Source of the DNA: Galdieria partita
Lineage: Eukaryota > Rhodophyta > Bangiophyceae > Galdieriales > Galdieriaceae
DNA length: 64,000 bases
Assembly (NCBI GenBank): GCA_025991245.1
Contig: BQMJ01000064.1
Span: 62,001-126,000 of the forward strand
Reading direction: 5' to 3'
The first letter of the stretch is position 1. Every line of letters begins with the position of its first letter. Shown here one piece after another: positions 53,827-63,547 of this stretch. The position numbers and the translations under genes are program-made. The notes under the pieces were generated by a model that worked only from the letters and a program-made list of their open reading frames with translations, ran no database searches and was not told the DNA's origin.

Positions 53827-54672
53827 AATGCAACAACACAACAAGAGGAAGAAAATGATTCTTATGGAAGTATTGAAAGGAACAAAGTTGCGTCTTCCTC
53901 ACCTCGTTGGATAATCATACAAATAAGACGTTTAGAAAATATTTCGTGGTGGTGGAAAGTTGTATTTGCTTTATTTCTATTTTTATTGCCTTCTTTGCTA
54001 GCAACTTTGTTATGGCGTTGGGTATCCTCAGAAACCATCGAATGGTTGGAACATTGGTGGTCACATAAACAACGTAGACAACTCAAGTGGTTACTTTATT
54101 ATCTCATTTATGTGAGTTTTGCCTTGATGGGGTTTCCTGCTGCGCTGTTCTCTTTGGGTGCAGGTTACTTATTAGGTCCTTGGTGGGGTGCCATCATAAG
54201 TGTGATTGCGCTTTCAACAGTTGCTTTGACTGCTTTTGTATTGGCTCGATATGTTTTCTATTCCTTTTTCTATGACGTAGTTGTGGAATTATTTTCTTTG
54301 GGTGGGTTGCAACGATGGAACGTCGTTATGGCCCATCGTGCCTTTATGATAACTTGCTTGATACGTGCTTCTCCTCTATTCCCATTCACTCTATCCAGTT
54401 TCCTATTAGGTATAACAGATGCACCTATTGCCAAGTTTCTTGTGGGTACGAGTATGGGTACCTTACCAGAAGTCATATTGTTAACGCACGTGGGAAGTTT
54501 AGCAAATTCCTTGGTACAAGTCATGACCCACGAGAAAACTTTGCATCAGCATCGATGGTATTGGTTGATAACGGGTCTTCTTACTTCCACTTTAGTAGTT
54601 TATCTTATTACCCGAATTGCTAAGAAAACATTGCAACAACAACTTGCTTCCACAACTATGGACTCTGATTGA
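53797..54672 (+). CDS. TVP38/TMEM64-family (VTT-domain) membrane protein
   Basis: Intronless, about 290 residues. A hydrophilic N-terminus precedes hydrophobic helices: WWWKVVFALFLFLLPSLLAT, WLLYYLIYVSFALMGFPAAL, then FSLGAGYLLGPWWGAIISVI (the G-x-x-x-G-P/F-W-G VTT signature) and VALTAFVLARYVFYSFFYDV. The second re-entrant half has FMITCLIRASPLFPFTLSSF and LLGITDAPIAKFLVGTSMGT, matching R-x-x-P-x-x-P-F and N-Y-x-x-G-x-T of the SNARE-associated/DedA family. TVP38/TMEM64 proteins are scramblase-like in the Golgi or ER. The ATG at 53797 is the only in-frame one near the N-terminus. Confidence 0.88.
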   Translation: MNTWRSSIGHNATTQQEEENDSYGSIERNKVASSSPRWIIIQIRRLENISWWWKVVFALFLFLLPSLLATLLWRWVSSETIEWLEHWWSHKQRRQLKWLLYYLIYVSFALMGFPAALFSLGAGYLLGPWWGAIISVIALSTVALTAFVLARYVFYSFFYDVVVELFSLGGLQRWNVVMAHRAFMITCLIRASPLFPFTLSSFLLGITDAPIAKFLVGTSMGTLPEVILLTHVGSLANSLVQVMTHEKTLHQHRWYWLITGLLTSTLVVYLITRIAKKTLQQQLASTTMDSD

Positions 54673-54699
54673 AAAGAATGATGGCTCTCTTTTCGCTGA

Positions 54700-56061
54700 T
54701 TACTTTGTTTTGATACGCTTTGGTTTGGGTATTACCCATTGAGTAATATATCTAGTATTGGTTATTTCACTGAGTTGTTCTTCATTGTTATTCTCCGTTT
54801 TGACAAGTTGCGTTGTTGGGTGCATAGCAATGAGAGAAGAGATATCCACTACAGTTCCCAATTCACACGACTCGAAATAAATAACCGAAACATAACCGTC
54901 AATAGAACATACCAATAAATAATTGCCATCTTTTGACCAACAAAGATCGGTAATAGGTTGCCAATGCATTCCTTTGACATAACCAATAGGAAAAGGTTCA
55001 TAAATATCGTATAGAAAAACAGTGTCCAAAGTAGCTACAGCAAAAATAACATTGTATGGCAATTGAATCATCTCATTTTCTGTTCTGGACGTTCTGTCAA
55101 ATACTAAAGGACATGCTTTCACTACCATAGCAGGTTTGTCATATCCTAACAATTGAAATACCGGTGCTTCCCAATGTCCTCTAGCAAATAGAACAGCTGC
55201 ATACTGTTGATTATTTCCTCTTTCATCTTTACCCTCCATAGCTATGTCACTTTGTGCTGCAGGACAAATCAAAAAAGAACCATCAGGAGACCAATCCATG
55301 CGACGAAACATACAACGATGACTATCATCCAAGAATAGATAGCCTTTGGATAGTTGGGAAAGAAATACATCTTTTTCGTCGTTGTTTTCTATCTTCGAAA
55401 TGCTTTTTTTACAAGGAAAATAGAAGGAGCCACTCTTATTTTTGGTCCTTTGATATATCCTCAAACTTCGATCCGCACTTTGACTAGCGAAATACTCTCC
55501 CAAAGGATCGACCGCTATTCCTTGTACAAAATGATGATGACCTTCCATCACACGAGTAGCATTCAAATGAGTCATGTCCCATATAATAACTTTGTTATCC
55601 ACTGAACCAGAAACCAAGTATCTTCCACAACAACTCCACTGAAGGTCCAAGACATCTTGTAGGTGCTTTCTTAAAACTTGTTGAATTCTCCAACGTTCTA
55701 AAGTTTCTTCTGTTTCCATTTTATGGTTCCCCACGGGAGACTCTTCTTCTGTTACCTTTTCCCACAATACTATATTACCACCGTCACTTCCTGTTGCTAT
55801 CCAGTCATGGACATCTCCTCTTTCATTTCTAAATATATTTCCTTTTGGATTAAACCGACCCACGTTCACCGTTCCGTCATGTCCTTTCAAGTCAGCTATC
55901 CATTGCAAGTTGTATTCAAGAGTGTGTTGAATAGTCAACGACCACAGACGACCTATTCCATTACTACCTGTTGTTAATAAACGACCCGTACACGGACTCG
56001 TGTCTATACTCCATATAGGTTGTTTCTCATGCCAACTTACTTGTAATAACTTGGATTTCAT
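54700..56061 (-). CDS. Chromatin assembly factor 1 p60 subunit (CHAF1B/FAS2/Cac2)
   Basis: Intronless, 453 residues, seven-bladed WD40. LLQVSWHEKQPIWSIDTSPC, HDGTVNVGRFNPKGNIF and DWIATGSDGGNIVLWEKVTE match the N-terminus of CAF-1 p60. LRKHLQDVLDLQWSCCGRYL, SGSVDNKVIIWDMTHL and FVQGIAVDPLGEYFASQSAD follow. Towards the end, FRRMDWSPDGSFLICPAA, LPYNVIFAVATLDTVFLYDI and PFPIGYVKGMHWQPITDLCW match human CHAF1B (LPYRLVFAVASEDSVLLYD). The protein stops soon after the propeller, without the long tail of animal p60. CAF-1 deposits H3-H4 at replication forks with PCNA. Two E2F-like boxes lie upstream. Confidence 0.92.
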   Translation of the reverse strand: MKSKLLQVSWHEKQPIWSIDTSPCTGRLLTTGSNGIGRLWSLTIQHTLEYNLQWIADLKGHDGTVNVGRFNPKGNIFRNERGDVHDWIATGSDGGNIVLWEKVTEEESPVGNHKMETEETLERWRIQQVLRKHLQDVLDLQWSCCGRYLVSGSVDNKVIIWDMTHLNATRVMEGHHHFVQGIAVDPLGEYFASQSADRSLRIYQRTKNKSGSFYFPCKKSISKIENNDEKDVFLSQLSKGYLFLDDSHRCMFRRMDWSPDGSFLICPAAQSDIAMEGKDERGNNQQYAAVLFARGHWEAPVFQLLGYDKPAMVVKACPLVFDRTSRTENEMIQLPYNVIFAVATLDTVFLYDIYEPFPIGYVKGMHWQPITDLCWSKDGNYLLVCSIDGYVSVIYFESCELGTVVDISSLIAMHPTTQLVKTENNNEEQLSEITNTRYITQWVIPKPKRIKTK

Positions 56062-56126
56062 TTCTTCTGATGGTAAAGAATCGTTTGTCTCTTTCGTCTA
56101 GGATCATCTTTTAGAGCCCGCCCATT

Positions 56127-57665
56127 TCATTTTTTCTTTGGGCGCCAAATGCATTGGGTTGTACGAACCACCATCCACATCAAAATACTCAAAGGAATAC
56201 TCCATTCTTGAAACAAAAGATCAACGAGTTGCTTAAAAGTATTCAGATATATCAAAAATAGATGATTGGTTACTCTCTCAACCCACGGAGATATATCTCT
56301 CCAAAACAAGTTCACCATAAAATAAGCCATCAAAACACACTGTAACAAATGAAATAGAAATGAATTGCGCAGTGGATGTTTCCATTGTTGATAAAGTTTA
56401 CTATCAAATGGATGATAAGATGTCTGATACACCATTTGTTGATAACAATGGATAACTTGTGTATAGGGATGAAGCCAAATGAACAAAACAATCATCCAAC
56501 TGGTCACTTTCAAACATCCTTCTATAAGAGTACCGCTGGCAAGATATATCAAAACAAGTATCCTAATGATAAAAAATAAGAAAACCAACATACTTCTCAT
56601 TGGATAATATTGGAATAGGTATTTGTTCTTCCAATCCTTACAAATAAAAATGATAGAATACAGTCTCCTAGCAGAAGAATAAGATGAATGTGATTCATCA
56701 CCCCTAGTGCTACTCTTCCTTGTTGGAGTATCCATAGATGTCGCTTCTTCCAGTGACAATGTAGATAACGCTCGAGGTAATGGATATAATCTATCCGTTA
56801 CAAGATTATCGGATAGATTAATTGAAGAATGTTGTAATGATTGTTTGTTTGTAGCTGTTGATTTTCTTTTCCATAAAAGTACATAAAGTCCACCTATCCA
56901 TATTTGATATATCATCAACCAAGTCCTACTTGACCACCATTCATTCCCACACAACACAAAACTTGATACAATACAATAACAAAATAAATAAGGATAAAGT
57001 AGAGTGCTTGTCAACGATTTGTATATGCTATACAATATGATACACTTTACTAGACCTCCTAATAGGATATTGCTACTCAAGTTGTAGAATGGACTCAAAC
57101 CCAATAAGAAGAGACATATGAACATCAGATAAACAAAGAGTGGCTGAGAACGCCCTTTCTTCTCTTTCCTAGTAAGGGTTGATGGAGGAATAAAACTCCG
57201 AGCCATATGAAAGTTGAGCCACTGACTGGACAGTTTCTGGTCCATCCACGATAAACGTTGTCTCACAGCAGCTTTACACAAATGACACAATCCATAGCTT
57301 TGTTCTATTCGCTCCAATTCTCTTTTCTCACGTGGAGTGAATTGCATCTCATCAGAGGGTTCCGCATCCAAACAACTATCTATATTGGCAATAGCCTTTC
57401 TCCATAGTTCCTGTTTCTGACTACATTCGGAACAAAGGAAACTCCCTCGTATAGGGTTGGCTGGTTTCAAAGGGACACAATACCGCTTTGGATGCAAGGA
57501 TTGTTTCTGTGGTTGGTTAACGGCTAGAAAAGAAGAGTTTTCATCCCATCCGTTGTATTGTTCACAGTCTGGACAAATAAGAGTATCAGGGTCTATTGCA
57601 GTTTTTTGTAGACAAAAGTAACAATAAATATGATTAGACTTGGAAGAATAACGCCTCCACTTCAT
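56127..57665 (-). CDS. Ima1/Samp1 (TMEM201)-like inner nuclear membrane protein
   Basis: Intronless, 512 residues. The N-terminus has a double zinc-ribbon: HIYCYFCLQKTAIDPDTLIC, PDCEQYNGWDEN (C-x2-C ... C-x2-C-x-x-Y-N-G), then GSFLCSECSQKQELWRKAIA, and YGLCHLCKAAVRQRL. This matches the Ima1_N domain (C-x2-C ... C-x2-C-x-x-Y-N-G-F, later L-C-x-x-C). Hydrophobic segments follow at FVYLMFICLFLLGLSPFYNL and several later positions, giving about five or six spans. Ima1/Samp1 proteins link the inner nuclear membrane with LINC complexes. The family call rests mainly on the zinc-ribbon. Confidence 0.75.
   Translation of the reverse strand: MKWRRYSSKSNHIYCYFCLQKTAIDPDTLICPDCEQYNGWDENSSFLAVNQPQKQSLHPKRYCVPLKPANPIRGSFLCSECSQKQELWRKAIANIDSCLDAEPSDEMQFTPREKRELERIEQSYGLCHLCKAAVRQRLSWMDQKLSSQWLNFHMARSFIPPSTLTRKEKKGRSQPLFVYLMFICLFLLGLSPFYNLSSNILLGGLVKCIILYSIYKSLTSTLLYPYLFCYCIVSSFVLCGNEWWSSRTWLMIYQIWIGGLYVLLWKRKSTATNKQSLQHSSINLSDNLVTDRLYPLPRALSTLSLEEATSMDTPTRKSSTRGDESHSSYSSARRLYSIIFICKDWKNKYLFQYYPMRSMLVFLFFIIRILVLIYLASGTLIEGCLKVTSWMIVLFIWLHPYTQVIHCYQQMVYQTSYHPFDSKLYQQWKHPLRNSFLFHLLQCVLMAYFMVNLFWRDISPWVERVTNHLFLIYLNTFKQLVDLLFQEWSIPLSILMWMVVRTTQCIWRPKKK
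56137..56149. promoter_or_regulatory. E2F-like palindrome TTTGGGCGCCAAA upstream of CAF-1 p60
   Basis: A near-perfect 13-bp palindrome, about 80 bp upstream of the CAF-1 p60 ATG (minus strand, 56061) and overlapping the last codons of the Ima1-like gene (W-R-P-K-K-K). A GGGCGGG-type box lies nearby at about 56115-56121. E2F control of CAF-1 is established in plants and animals; here it is inferred from sequence. Confidence 0.45.
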
Positions 57666-57794
57666 TCTGAAAGAGAATTTCTACTAGTTGGAAGTGTCTT
57701 TCAGAAGAAGAGTAATCAAAAACTTGTTTGTACAATGAAATGGAAGTGTGTGAATATTCAGTCCACCGATTGGAAAAGACTCTCTTCTGATAAT

Positions 57795-57823
57795 AAACCC
57801 TAAATAACCCTAATTAACCCTAA
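57795..57823. promoter_or_regulatory. Three AACCCTAA boxes spaced every 10 bp in a bidirectional promoter
   Basis: AAACCCTAA (57795-57803), AACCCTAA (57806-57813) and AACCCTAA (57816-57823) are spaced exactly 10 bp apart, placing them on one face of the helix. They are the reverse complement of TTAGGGTT, the plant-type telomeric word. They sit between the Ima1-like start (57665) and the SSX2IP-like start (57882), so they can serve both. The same region has GGCGCCC (57851-57857). Confidence 0.6.
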
Positions 57824-57881
57824 ATACTACTCATGAAAAAGGGCTCCTCAGGCGCCCAATTTTCAAAATCATTCTCTCAAA

Positions 57882-59234
57882 ATGAACAATGAAAACAAGT
57901 CTTTTTCTGAACAACTTAGTCTAGGAGAAGCACTTTTAGAAAAATATTTTGGTCAAGATAAACAACTATTTGATCAAATCACGATGGAAGAAGAATATAA
58001 CAACCAAGGTGTTTTGAAAGAAAACAAGGGCCATTTGTCTCCCAACCTTCAAGAGAAAATAGAAAACTTGAATAGATTCTTATTGGCAGTAGGATATACT
58101 CCAAAACAAGTTATAGAGCAACACAATGATAAGGAAACTGCACTAGATTCCGCTATTCAGTTGATCTACCAGTTGATACAAGGTGAACAAAGACAAAAGA
58201 AACAACAAGAGGATTGGTTGTTGAGCTTTCAACAGTTGGAAACGAAATACAAACGTGCTCAACAAAGTATAGAAAAACTGGAAAGAAAAATGGAAGAAAA
58301 GTATAAACAACACAATCTTGCTAAAACCAAATATGAGAGACAAATCCACGAGTTGGAACTGCAGTTACAAAAATGGATAGAAGAGTGCACGGAATGGAAG
58401 ATAAAGGCTGCCAATTGGGAGCAATTACAGTTACAGTTTGGCTATGAATTGAGAAAGAAGGATAAAGAATATCAACGCTTACAACAAAAATTACAGGAAA
58501 TCATGCAACAGCAATCAAGAAGAGTCGGCAATCATAAGAATGGAGAGAGTGGAATATCTGCTGCGTATTGGAGAGAACAAAAATCAAGGAAAGGATTATG
58601 TGAGGAAGATTGGCTCAAAGAAGAAGCTTATCGAATGATGGAAAATAGTTTCCAAGATAGAATTCAAAAGCTGCAACAAGAGAACGCATCCTTGAAGAAT
58701 TTTATGAATGAAATATATTACAAAATGGAGCAAAAGATGGTTCATGCATCCATTCATCCACAAAATAGCAAATTGGAAAATGAAGATTTGCATAATCCTT
58801 TGCGTTGGAAACTAGACTTGCCTTTTGAAAGTGTAAAAGAAGATATCCAAAAGTACTTTGATGACAAACTAGAGCAACTCTTATCTATGGGATCTTCTTT
58901 ATGGACGGAAGAAGAAATACAAAAGACAACCCAAAGAGATGAAAGTCACGATTCTTTGATATCTACTCTACAACGAACAACTGTTCATTCCAACGAAAGT
59001 ACTCTTTTATATTCAAAAGAACAAAATGGGCAATCATCTGATAGTGATTTACTATATCCTAAGGAATCCAAAGAGGATTTCTTATCTTCCTATGGTAGAG
59101 ACAACGATGAAACAAATGAATATGATCGGAATGAATCCAAGGAAATGGATAATGTATGCATGCCAACTTTCGAACCGTGTACTTTGAATGAACCCAAAGT
59201 TGAAGAAGAAGAAAATTTAGATGATTATCTTTGA
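57882..59234 (+). CDS. SSX2IP/ADIP/Msd1-like coiled-coil protein
   Basis: Intronless, 450 residues. A helical N-terminal domain (LQEKIENLNRFLLAVGYTPK and ALDSAIQLIYQLIQ) resembles the Y-x-N-Q-E-L-x-x-x-G-F start of SSX2IP. A long coiled coil with KTKYERQIHELELQLQKWIE is followed by LQLQFGYELRKKDKEYQRLQ, the most telling match to K-D-x-E-Y-x-x-L-K-E-R-L in SSX2IP. The tail (residues 330-450) is acidic and Ser-rich. In yeasts Msd1 anchors microtubule minus ends at the spindle pole; in animals SSX2IP is centriolar. The coiled coil limits certainty. Confidence 0.68.
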   Translation: MNNENKSFSEQLSLGEALLEKYFGQDKQLFDQITMEEEYNNQGVLKENKGHLSPNLQEKIENLNRFLLAVGYTPKQVIEQHNDKETALDSAIQLIYQLIQGEQRQKKQQEDWLLSFQQLETKYKRAQQSIEKLERKMEEKYKQHNLAKTKYERQIHELELQLQKWIEECTEWKIKAANWEQLQLQFGYELRKKDKEYQRLQQKLQEIMQQQSRRVGNHKNGESGISAAYWREQKSRKGLCEEDWLKEEAYRMMENSFQDRIQKLQQENASLKNFMNEIYYKMEQKMVHASIHPQNSKLENEDLHNPLRWKLDLPFESVKEDIQKYFDDKLEQLLSMGSSLWTEEEIQKTTQRDESHDSLISTLQRTTVHSNESTLLYSKEQNGQSSDSDLLYPKESKEDFLSSYGRDNDETNEYDRNESKEMDNVCMPTFEPCTLNEPKVEEEENLDDYL

Positions 59235-59395
59235 AAGTATTATCAAGTTTTTACCAACAAGGAATAGCCACAATGAAAGTTCTTCATTGAATAAACTTTT
59301 CTCAAAGGAAAATGATTTCTTTTCATGATTTCATTTGTCTTTTGACAATTCCATTGGAACTTTAAGGATCCAACGAATAGTACAATATATATATA

Positions 59396-60538
59396 ATGAG
59401 TATTCGAAAGTTTGCAAAGTTTTTGTATCTTGTTGTTCTTTTCAACTAGTATATGTTAGGGCCAAATATTGGGGAACTTGGTATCAAGGTTATGAAGGAA
59501 CTTGGTATGGAGAAGATGAAAAGGACTCTATTGCTTTGAAGCATCAACTTGATCAGTGGTTACAAAAAGCAAAAGAGAATGGTCAGTAGTTGTTATGAAA
59601 ACTTGAAAAGACTTGACCTTTTCTAGTTGGACACTTGGAACAATATAGAAATGGTTTATTAAAGGCAGTCATTGTTCCTCATGCAGGATACTCCTATTCT
59701 GGAGCCACTGCAGCACACTCCTATGCTCGTATAGATCCTTCTCTTTACGATCGAGTATTTGTACTCGTAAGAATTACATTTTGGTTCGTATCTTGAATTT
59801 GAATGTTTTCTATGAAAGGGTCCTTCTCACTATTATCGAATGTCTGATTGTCGAGTGACTCCTTTTGAGCAATTGGAAACACCTTTTGGACCCTTATCCA
59901 TTGACGTCAAGTGTTGTGAGTCACTTGTTGCTACTCAAAAGTTTAGTTTTTTGGATAAAAGTGTGGATACTCAAGAACATAGTTTGGAGTTGCAGTTTCC
60001 TTTTTTAAAGGCAGTTTTTGGCTCTTCCAACGTTCAGTTGGTTAATATTATGGTTGGTGTGTTGGATACGGCCTCTAAAGAAGAATATGGAAAGTTGTTG
60101 GCTCCTTATATGAAGGATCCTCGAACTCTGTTTGTGATTTCTTCTGATTTTTGTCATTGGTTAGTATTCTATATATATATTAGGACTAGGAAAGTTGTAT
60201 GAATATCACGATATAGGGGTAAACGTTTTGGTTATCAATATTATGATCGACAAGATGGTGAGATATTTGAGTCTATTGAGAAATTGGACCGTCTTGGAAT
60301 GACAACCATTGAACATCAAAATGCCAAAGAATTTGCAACTTATTTGGACAAGTATCAAAATACTATTTGTGGTCGCAATCCTATTGGTGTGTTACTACAC
60401 ATGATTGAGTACTTGAAGAGAACAGATTCTTTTCAGTTGGAAACATTGTTCGTTCGATATGATCAATCGATGAAATGCAAAACGATGCAAGACTTGTCCG
60501 TAAGTTATGCTGCTGCATGGACCCTCCAAAGTATTTGA
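59396..60538 (+). CDS. MEMO1: MEMO1-family protein
   Basis: Five exons. Exon 1 is just 14 nt (59396-59409, MSIRK), joined across a 50-nt GTTTGC...TTAG intron to AKYWGTWYQGYEGTWYGED, matching the yeast and animal start (MSIRKATHAGSWY). Next are VIVPHAGYSYSGATAAHSYA, GPSHYYRMSDCRVTPFEQLE, DTQEHSLELQFPFLKAVF, RTLFVISSDFCHWGKRFGYQ and NTICGRNPIGVLLHMIEYLK, ending DLSVSYAAAWT. The likely metal ligands His, Asp and Cys of MEMO (H49, D189/C244-type positions) appear kept. MEMO is an iron/copper-binding redox or chaperone-like protein. Confidence 0.93.
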
Positions 60539-60568
60539 ATACAATAAAGATTTGTGAAGGATTGTTAT

Positions 60569-63466
60569 TTACATTCCATGAGTTGTCCATTGCAGTTTGG
60601 TTTGTTTGTCTTGATGGTCACTTTGACTGAAGCTCAGATGGAAATGAGAAGTAGGTGGTCGAGCACTCATCCAATCTCTCAATATTTGATATTTCTTATT
60701 CCTAAGTGTAAGATTGTTTAACCATCTTTCATAGTCCTGATGATGAAAGAAAAACTTGACATAAAAGATACGCCGAAATGGAGGATGCAACTGAATAATA
60801 GTGGATATATGAATCATGTGCTTCCTATCATTTTGTGGTTGATTGGATAGACAACATAGAAAGATAATACTTAGTTGATGATACATTTCCATCAAATGTG
60901 ATAATAATATATTCCATCCTTGACTCATTTCTACTGTTCTTATGGCCATAACATAAATACCACATGGACGACAATCTTCCTCTTCATTACAAGTCTTCTT
61001 ACAAACCAAACTTGATAGAATCCTCTGATATAAATGATCATATGTACTCCATTTCAGATGAGAGTCCTATATATCAATCAATATTTTGTGTCTTGATGCA
61101 ATGATGGGATATAAAATGGACTGATTTCTTACCTGAATATAATGATTCCGATCCAATACAATGCATCGATATTCAATAACTTGTGACATTATCCATTCAT
61201 ACAACTGAGTTGCTATCCAACTTGGCCAATGAGATAATGTTTCATGAAAGGATATACAGTTGACTGACTTCCATTCCAACATGGAAATGTCCAAAATTGC
61301 ATAATATCGACGAATATCTTGTTGTCCTTGCAAAGTCTTTCTTTCTACAATATCTATTCCTGACTTGACCCTTTTCACTCCTCTATTGTTAAGATCTCGT
61401 TTCAATATATGAGTAGTATAACGAGTAAGAGTTATTATTAAGATGCGAAAAGGAACATTTCGAAAGTTGGGTAAGCACTTTCGTTGTTGTTCATAGGTTT
61501 GTTTCAATTGTTTGCATATCTGAATAATGAAATCTGTTTTGGGATGTACCAACTTGTCTACTTGTCCCAAATCCTCCAGAATATCTTGCAACGATCTCAT
61601 ACAAGGTAACATAGCACCATAACGTTTCTGTGCAGTCTCTAAATATTTGGATGCAGCAAACAAGCCATCATGTAGAGTATAATCATAAGCAGTTCTCAAA
61701 GTATGAAGTGCAATGAGTTGTTGAATATCTGATAGAAAAGTATGAGTGGATGTCGTTGTGGCATAAGAACAATGCCAGTCATTGTCGGTATTCTTCCGAG
61801 GTTTAGAAGCTTGAAGAGTTTGAAAGTGTTGTTGAATATAATGTCTGGCTTTGTATAAAGTATTTTCAATACTGGCGGCACTCAAATCTACCAAGCCTAT
61901 ATTGTCAGGTATGCTTAGATGGCAACCCACTTGGAGTTGTTGAATAAAAGTAGTTGCATGGTCTTCAATCACTTTCAATCCTTCTATCTGATATCCAGAT
62001 GGTTGAAAAGTTATCCATGTTTGGCGAAGATGCTCCAAAAGATTGCCTAGTTGTGTATCTTGTAAGCTTAGGATTAGCATATCGGAACTTGAATGATTCA
62101 ACATAGACACCATTGGATGAAGGTCGATATTCAATATATGGGTTGATAAAGGATCAACGAGACAAGCATCACATGTTTCTATAAAGGGAGAACAAAGCTC
62201 CCAATACATGTTCTGATTCACACTATCTATTTGCTTATTGCAACAATTGAAAGATTGTACAGTATAAACAACCAGTGAAAACTCCTCATCTCTTGAGATA
62301 TGAGATAAGTGATCGACATGACATAAATAACAACAACTTTTATCCGAGGATAAATCGAGAACCTTGAAAGAGATTGAGAATAAAGTAATCAATTGGATTT
62401 TCTTCCTACCAACTGAGGACCAATGAAGCTTTTCAATAAAGCAGCAACAAATGAATATTCATCCTGTGCAATCCAAAGACATCTTTGTCCTGTATCAGTT
62501 GCTATCAAATGATGATAAACCATAACAACTCCCACTAAAAATATTTCCAATGGAGGTGGTAACAACAGAAAAGACTTGCAACCCATTAAACGTTGAGTCA
62601 AGGACATAAAAGTAGCAGAAATACAAGTTTTTTTGGGAATATGCACATGACATATCGAATCTAAAGAAACTTGGTCACGTGATGAAGACTTGGGATTCAT
62701 ACTCACCTCTCTTTGGCTCTGATATAGTATGCACAGTATCCTTTGTTTCCTCTTCTGGATGATACTTTTGTCGAATCTTATTTTGCGCCTCATTACTAGC
62801 CATGTCAAGAAAATCGTCCAATGGATCATCATATTGGATAGCATTGAAGACATTTTCGTTGGAATTCTTAGGTTGCTTGATATCATTTTTCCATTTCGAA
62901 AAAGTCTGTAAAGACACGATTTTTTCTTTTTCAACCAGTTTGGAAGATATAACTTGCAACTTGAAGAGGGAATAAGGCCTCTTCCTGCAATGTTGTTCGT
63001 AATATTGCATTTTCCAACAAGTGTAGAGATGCTGTACGAATAACTGATGAGCTTCAAATGTTTCTTCTAAAATGTCTTCCAACCATATTTCCCATTTCAT
63101 AGGATTGGACTCTAAGCACGGAATTCCTATCCAATCCAGTATGATTTGAGAAGCTTTTGTACAAAATACAGGAGCTTTGTCTGAACATGAACTTGGGTGC
63201 TTCTCAATGATCGTTTTTGGTTGAATGGTTTGCAATAGACAAGTATCCAACAACGAAATGGATTCTTCAAAAGGATTGTACCATAATGTATCAACTTGTT
63301 TCCATGGGAGAAAATTATCTTGTGTATTCTTCAGCATACAGTGTCTAACGGTTAATTTGCTTATGTAGAGGATAGATTCTTTGGTATCCTGAGAACAATT
63401 CATAGTTTGACTCCATTCATATTCCTGAAACAAAACATTTCCTAATTGACATATCAAGTCTTCCAT
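60569..63466 (-). CDS. Large orphan protein of about 912 residues
   Basis: Four exons (60569-61066, 61133-62362, 62410-62660, 62707-63466) with short introns (66, 47 and 46 nt) add up to 2,739 nt, an exact multiple of three, ending TGA. MEDLICQLGNVLFQEYEWSQ starts the protein. Recognisable pieces: DDPLDDFLDMASNEAQNKIR, YHHLIATDTGQRCLWIAQDE, CCYLCHVDHLSHIS and TCDACLVDPLSTHI (two Cys pairs, a possible zinc site), and IDIVERKTLQGQQDIRRYYA. The rest is helical. I do not recognise a family. DNA-repair or checkpoint scaffolds can look like this, but there is no motif to support it. Confidence 0.7.
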
Positions 63467-63547
63467 AATATGCAACTCGCAAAGACAAAATGCACAAACA
63501 AAACACAACTCTTCAAATGGGGTGTGTTGGCATTTTTTCTTGAAGAA

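Noticed and set aside
57795-57823. Chromosome end or internal telomere tract.
   Set aside because: Only three units with spacers, placed between two intact genes; better seen as a promoter array.
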